From UBA6814 sp040753075 (GTDB lineage: Bacteria > Desulfobacterota > Desulfovibrionia > Desulfovibrionales > Desulfovibrionaceae), in NCBI GenBank assembly GCA_040753075.1, contig JBFMHA010000019.1, positions 1-47,338 on the forward strand: a DNA stretch of 47,338 nucleotides, written 5' to 3'. Position 1 is the stretch's first letter; each line of letters starts with the position of its first letter. Position numbers and translations under genes: made by a program. Positions 43,026-47,338 of this stretch are shown here, one piece after another. Below the pieces are notes generated by a model, which ran no database searches, was not told the origin of the DNA, and was given only the letters and a program-made list of their open reading frames with translations.

Positions 43026-45812
43026 ATGCTCAGGCCATCATCCCCGGAACGCCGCCCCGGCCCGGCCGACCTGGCCAACGCCCTGTCCATCCTCGACGCC
43101 ATGGACGCCCTGGTCTACGTGGCGGACATGGACACCCACGAAATCCTCTTCGCCAACCGCGGCGCCTGCCGGGACATGGGGCAGGACCTGGTGGGCAAGA
43201 TATGCTGGCAGGCCATCCAGAAGGACCAGAACGGGCCCTGCCCCTTCTGCACCAACCACCTGCTCCGCGACGCCGACGGAAAACCGACCCCTGCCCACAC
43301 CTGGGAGTTCCGGAACACCAGGAACGGCCGCTGGTACCACCTCGTGGACCAGGCCATGACCTGGACCGACGGCCGCCTGGTGCGCCTGGAGATCGCCACG
43401 GACATCACCGCGCGAAAGCAGGCCGAAGAGGAGATCAAAGCCAAAAACAAGTTTCTGAACTCCATTTTCCAAACCGCCCCCTGCCCCATGGTCCTGGTCA
43501 ATCGGGACGCCCGGGTGGCGGACGCCAATTACGCGGCGGAAACCCTGGCCGGCAGAAAGCGCGCGAGCATCCTCGGCCTGCTCGGCGGCGAGGTGCTGCG
43601 CTGCCTGAACGCCTCCCTGCCGGAAGGGTGCGGCCGCACCCCGGCCTGCTCCAACTGCCCGGTGCGCACCCAGGTCATGCGCACCTTCGCTTCCGGCGAG
43701 TGGGTGCACCACGCCGAGGCCAGCCTGGACGCGCTCCGGGAGGGCGCTCCCCAAAGAGTCCACTTCCTGCTCTCCACCGGGCTGGTCCGCCTGGCGGGCG
43801 AGGACCTGGTCCTGCTCTCCCTGGTCGACATCACGGAGCGCAAGACCGCCGAGGAGCGGATCGCCCGGTCCGAGCGCAAGTTCCGCCAGGTGCTGGAGCG
43901 CGTCCCGCTCATCGGCATCTCCCTGGACGCCCGGGGCCGGCTGGTCTTCGCCAACGACCATTTCCTGAGCCTCGCCGGCTGGAGCCGGGAGGAGGCCCTG
44001 GGCCGGGACTGGTTCGAGACCTTCATCCCGCCGGAGCTGCGCGACGAGATACGCGGTATATTCTCGGCCGCCATGGCCAGCCGCGGCGCCGGGGAGTATT
44101 CGGCCCACGAGTACGACATCCTGACCCGGGACGGCCGCCGCCTGGCCATCGCCTGGGCCAACGCGCTCACCACGGACTCCGCCGGCCGGGTCCTGGACGT
44201 CACCTGCCTGGGCGTGGACACCACCGAGCGCCGCCGCGCCGAGGAGGCGCTGCGGGACAGCGAGGAGCGGTTCCGCTCGGTGGCCCAGGCCACCCCCCTG
44301 GGCATCCATTTCTACGAACTGGCCCCGGACGCCTCCCTGGTGTTCACCGGGGCCAACCCGGCCGCGGACAAGATCCTGCGCATCCGGCACGCCGACCTGG
44401 TGGGCCTGACCATGGAGCAGGCCTTCCCGGCCCACCGCGACTCCGACCTGCCGGTCATCTACCGCCGGGTGGCGGCGCACGGCGACCGCTTCGCGGCCGC
44501 GGGCTACGCCTACGAGGACCGGCGCGTCTTCGGGGACTTCGACGTGTGGGCCTTCCAGACCTCGCCCGGCCGCATGGCGGCCATGTTCATGGACGTGTCC
44601 GAGCGCAAGCGCTCCGGCGAGGAGCTGCTGGCGGCCAAGCTGGCGGCCGAGGAGGCCAGCCGGGCCAAGTCCGAGTTCCTGGCCACCATGAGCCACGAGA
44701 TCCGCACCCCCCTGAACGGGGTCATGGGCATGCTCCAACTGGCCGCAGGAGAGGACCTGCCGCCCGAGGTGAGGGGCTACCTGGACACCGCCCTGCACTC
44801 CAGCCGCAACCTGCTGCGGGTGCTCTCCGACATCCTGGACCTCTCCCGCATCGAGGCCGGGGCCATGGCCATCGAGGCCGCGGAGTTCGACCTGGAGTCG
44901 GTGCTGACCCCGGTGCTGGAGGCGTTCCGGCCCGAGTCCCAGGCCCGGGGCCTGAGCATGGAGATGGCCGTGGATCCCGCCACGCCGCGCCGGCTGGTGG
45001 GAGACGCCGGCCGCATCCGCCAGGTGCTCTTCAACCTGGTGGGCAACGCCGTGAAGTACACCGAGGACGGACACATCCGGCTGGAGGCCTACTCCCTGGC
45101 CAGGTTCTCCCGGCCGGGAGTTGCGGCCCTGCACCTGGTGGTGGCGGATACCGGCATAGGCATCTCCGACGAGCAGCTCAGCCGAGCCTTCGAGCCCTTT
45201 TCCCAGGTCGACGGCTCATCCACCCGCCGACACGGCGGCTCAGGCCTGGGCCTGGCCATCGTGCGCCGGCTGGTGGGCCTCATGCACGGCGCCCTGGCCT
45301 TCTGCAGCGAACTCGGGAAAGGCACCGAGGCCCATCTCACCCTGTGGCTGCCCCTGGCCGCAGACCGGCCGCAGCCGGCCGCCCCCGCCCCAGCCGCCCC
45401 CCCTGCCCCGACCTCGACAGCGGGCGTCCGGGTGCTGGTGGTGGAGGACGAGCCCGTGAACCGCCTGGCCGTCACCCGCATGCTCCAGAAGCTCGACATG
45501 GTCCCCGTCGCGGCGGAAGGCGGCGGCGCCGCCTTGGAGTTGCTCTCCCTGCAGCCCTTCGACTGCGTGCTCATGGACATCCAGATGCCGGAGATGGACG
45601 GGCTGGAGACCACCCAACACATCCGCGAAGCCAAGCCCGGGACGTGGGACCCGGGCATCCCGGTGCTGGCCCTGACCGCCCACGCCATGAAGGGAGACCG
45701 GGAGCGCTTCCTCGCCGCCGGGATGGACGGCTACCTTTCCAAGCCCGTGGACCTGGACGAGTTGCGCCAGGCCATCGACCAGGCCCTGGCGGAGCGCCGG
45801 GCCGGAAGCTGA
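43026..45812 (+). CDS. soluble hybrid histidine kinase with multiple PAS domains and receiver
   Basis: A 928-residue protein with no clear TM. It has four PAS-like domains; the first carries CPFCTNHLLRDADG and the second EGCGRTPACSNCPVRTQV, both Cys-rich. HisKA has His557 in MSHEIRTPLNGVMG, followed by HATPase (NLVGNAVKYTEDG, DTGIGIS, GGSGLGLAIV) and a receiver with Asp851 in CVLMDIQMPEMDG. The ATG at 43026 has GAGG 6 bases upstream; the in-frame GTG at 43014 does not. Clustered Cys suggest redox or metal sensing in the cytoplasm, a hypothesis only. It lacks the Hpt domain of its neighbour at 39374. Confidence 0.93.
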   Translation: MLRPSSPERRPGPADLANALSILDAMDALVYVADMDTHEILFANRGACRDMGQDLVGKICWQAIQKDQNGPCPFCTNHLLRDADGKPTPAHTWEFRNTRNGRWYHLVDQAMTWTDGRLVRLEIATDITARKQAEEEIKAKNKFLNSIFQTAPCPMVLVNRDARVADANYAAETLAGRKRASILGLLGGEVLRCLNASLPEGCGRTPACSNCPVRTQVMRTFASGEWVHHAEASLDALREGAPQRVHFLLSTGLVRLAGEDLVLLSLVDITERKTAEERIARSERKFRQVLERVPLIGISLDARGRLVFANDHFLSLAGWSREEALGRDWFETFIPPELRDEIRGIFSAAMASRGAGEYSAHEYDILTRDGRRLAIAWANALTTDSAGRVLDVTCLGVDTTERRRAEEALRDSEERFRSVAQATPLGIHFYELAPDASLVFTGANPAADKILRIRHADLVGLTMEQAFPAHRDSDLPVIYRRVAAHGDRFAAAGYAYEDRRVFGDFDVWAFQTSPGRMAAMFMDVSERKRSGEELLAAKLAAEEASRAKSEFLATMSHEIRTPLNGVMGMLQLAAGEDLPPEVRGYLDTALHSSRNLLRVLSDILDLSRIEAGAMAIEAAEFDLESVLTPVLEAFRPESQARGLSMEMAVDPATPRRLVGDAGRIRQVLFNLVGNAVKYTEDGHIRLEAYSLARFSRPGVAALHLVVADTGIGISDEQLSRAFEPFSQVDGSSTRRHGGSGLGLAIVRRLVGLMHGALAFCSELGKGTEAHLTLWLPLAADRPQPAAPAPAAPPAPTSTAGVRVLVVEDEPVNRLAVTRMLQKLDMVPVAAEGGGAALELLSLQPFDCVLMDIQMPEMDGLETTQHIREAKPGTWDPGIPVLALTAHAMKGDRERFLAAGMDGYLSKPVDLDELRQAIDQALAERRAGS

Positions 45813-45884
45813 GGCGCCCGCACCGGCCACATCCCCCCTTCGCCGCCATCCCGGGACGCCATGTCGGCATCCTGCATTTTCCCC

Positions 45885-45913
45885 TGGCAAATGCCCCGGG
45901 ATTGCAGTAGGAT
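45885..45913 (+). promoter_or_regulatory. promoter-like element of the chemoreceptor gene
   Basis: TGGCAA (45885-45890), a 17-base spacer and TAGGAT (45908-45913) lie 60 bases before the start codon. CCCGGGATTGCAGTAGGAT (45895-45913) matches CCCGGGAATGTCGTAGGAT at 42981-42999 in 16 of 19 positions. Confidence 0.45.
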
Positions 45914-45973
45914 TTATCCATGGCGTCCTGCGCCGACGCCAACGCAGCAGACCAAGCTATGCGAGGCATCGCC

Positions 45974-47338
45974 ATGAGCATCAAGAGCCGCATCTACCTC
46001 TCCATCCTGCTCCTCTTCCTCATCGCCGCCGGCATGTTCGCCGCCACCTGGGTCATGTCCTCCAAGCAGGAGAGCGACGGGCTGTGCATCAACCTGGCCG
46101 GCCGGCAGCGCATGCTGCTGCAGAAGATGACCAAGGAGCTGTGGGAGCTCGAACTGGCCCGCTCCTCTTCGGGCGAAAGCACGCTCGCTGATCCCTCGAC
46201 CACCGCCAAGGCGGTGCGCGCCAGCATCCAGGTCTTCGAGCAGACCCATGCGGCCCTGGCCGATGGAGGCCTCGCGCCCGCGACACTCGACCTGGCCGGC
46301 CCCAAGGCCGAGCTCCCGGCCGCCTCGGCGGAGGCCGCCAGCCTGCTGGGCCAGGCCCGCGCCCAATGGCGGCCTTTCAAGGCCGACGTGGAGTCCGTCC
46401 TGGCCAAGTCGGACGCCGCGGTCATGGCCAAGCTCCAGAGGGACAACGCCGGTCTGGCCAAGGCCCTGAACGCGGTCGTGGACCGGATGCAGGAAGAAGC
46501 CGCGGGCAAGGTCGCCACACTCCACGCGATACAGGCCGTCTGCGTGCTCCTGGCCCTGGCCGGCGCGCTCCTGGTGTTCCTCATCATGCGCCACCAGGTC
46601 ATCGCGCCCATGGAATCCCTGCGCGCCTACGCCCGCAGGGTGGCGGGCGGGGACCTGGCCTGCCAGATCACCGGCCGCTTCGCCCACGAGCTGGCCATGC
46701 TCAAGGAGGATGTCTGCTCCATGGTGACAGACCTGCGCCGGAGCATGGACGAATCCCGGACCAAGACCGCCCAGGCCGAGTCGGCCATGGCCGAGACCGG
46801 CCTCGCCCTGGAGGAGGCCCGGCGGCAGGAGGCCAAGGTGCAGGGCCTGCTCTCCTCCATCTCCGACGCGGCCGTCCGGGCCGGGGACATCTCCAAGCGC
46901 GTGTTCGTGGCCATCGAGGAGCTCACGTCACAGGTGGACATGGTGAACTCCGGGGTTGAGGTGCAGCGCGACCGCATGACCGAAACCGCCACGGCCATGG
47001 AGGAGATGAACTCCACCGTGCTGGAGGTGGCGCGCAACGCCGGCGACGCCGCGGCCAGCGCGGGCCGGTCCAAGGAATACGCCACCACCGGCGCTGCCGG
47101 GGTGCGCCGGGCGGTGGACTCCATCCAGCACATCGAGGCGCGCATCCTGAAGCTCAAGGAGACCATGGCCCGCCTGGGCCAGGAGGCGGACAACATCGGC
47201 CGGATCATCACCGTGATCACCGACATCGCGGACCAGACCAACCTGCTGGCGCTCAACGCGGCCATCGAGGCGGCCCGGGCCGGCGACGCCGGCCGCGGCT
47301 TCGCCGTGGTGGCCGACGAGGTGCGCAAGCTGGCCGAG
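45974..47338 (+). CDS. methyl-accepting chemotaxis protein with PilJ/NarX-like sensor domain (3' end off window)
   Basis: The 455 visible residues begin MSIKSRIYLSILLLFLIAAG (TM1), followed by a periplasmic domain opening CINLAGRQRMLLQKMTKELW, the PilJ/NarX-type four-helix sensor signature. TM2 (LLALAGALLVFLIMRHQVIA, near 195-215), HAMP and a cytoplasmic signalling coil follow, ending in DQTNLLALNAAIEAARAGD and GRGFAVVADEVRKLAE of the MA domain. ATG at 45974 is preferred because the upstream in-frame ATG at 45920 is only 6 bases from the presumed -10 box. It would signal to CheA; the protein is cut before the hairpin tip. Confidence 0.93.
   Translation, partial: MSIKSRIYLSILLLFLIAAGMFAATWVMSSKQESDGLCINLAGRQRMLLQKMTKELWELELARSSSGESTLADPSTTAKAVRASIQVFEQTHAALADGGLAPATLDLAGPKAELPAASAEAASLLGQARAQWRPFKADVESVLAKSDAAVMAKLQRDNAGLAKALNAVVDRMQEEAAGKVATLHAIQAVCVLLALAGALLVFLIMRHQVIAPMESLRAYARRVAGGDLACQITGRFAHELAMLKEDVCSMVTDLRRSMDESRTKTAQAESAMAETGLALEEARRQEAKVQGLLSSISDAAVRAGDISKRVFVAIEELTSQVDMVNSGVEVQRDRMTETATAMEEMNSTVLEVARNAGDAAASAGRSKEYATTGAAGVRRAVDSIQHIEARILKLKETMARLGQEADNIGRIITVITDIADQTNLLALNAAIEAARAGDAGRGFAVVADEVRKLAE

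Noticed and set aside
1..47338. Search for tRNA, rRNA, CRISPR arrays, insertion sequences, integrases and attachment sites
   Set aside because: None could be recognised by reading; the only direct repeats of note are the 272-bp DUF134 duplication and the 123-bp coding repeats.

Overview
The window is very GC-rich, densely packed bacterial DNA. A Desulfovibrio-type cytochrome c553 (42155-42466), a gene set resembling the orange-protein (ORP) clusters of sulfate reducers (28675-33649) and many PAS/HAMP signalling proteins point to a Desulfovibrionaceae-like deltaproteobacterium. This is inference; no rRNA, tRNA, CRISPR array or insertion sequence was seen.

Region 1 (14253 down to the left edge, minus strand) is one long operon whose genes mostly overlap or nearly touch. 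It encodes a type II fatty-acid/polyene-like pathway: FabG reductase, two complete ketosynthases, a phytoene-desaturase-like flavoprotein, an acyl carrier protein, a PlsC acyltransferase, two hot-dog dehydratase-like proteins, a 4HBT thioesterase, a LolA-like carrier, an MMPL exporter and a GT2 glycosyltransferase. This resembles aryl-polyene clusters, but two radical SAM enzymes (one with a B12-binding-like N-terminus, one with a SPASM domain) and the desaturase-like flavoprotein recall proposed ladderane clusters. It is the best candidate here for an undescribed system, probably making and exporting an unusual outer-membrane lipid.

Region 2 (14754-28634, plus strand) diverges from region 1 across a 500-bp intergenic region with a perfect 17-bp palindrome. 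It is a Wzx/Wzy-type exopolysaccharide operon: a SPOR-TM-ATPase fusion with three 41-residue repeats, Wza-like lipoprotein, Wzz/GumC-like protein, phosphoglycosyl transferase with a PilZ-like tail, Wzy/ligase, GT2-GT4 fusion (frameshifted as read), Wzx flippase, FkbM methyltransferase, GT2 and a secreted FnIII protein.

Region 3 (33732 down to 28675, minus strand) is an ORP/NifX-type metal-cluster region: two MinD-like ATPases with inserted ferredoxin domains, two NifX/ORP domains, a zinc ribbon, a receiver-like protein and a CGGC protein. Two DUF134 regulators head two units through nearly identical duplicated promoters with a 16-bp palindrome. Each DUF134 is fused in frame to a second protein that keeps its own ribosome binding site.

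Region 4 (33850-39055, plus strand) holds a CecR/TetR-type regulator and an AcrAB-like RND pump; the AcrA gene is interrupted by a C-rich tract. Region 5 (39374 to the right edge) has two hybrid histidine kinases, cytochrome c553 and a chemoreceptor cut by the window. The last three share a promoter-like element.

Three genes (MMPL exporter, GT2-GT4, AcrA) are broken at GC-rich or homopolymer sites, so sequencing or assembly error must be weighed against slippage or phase variation.
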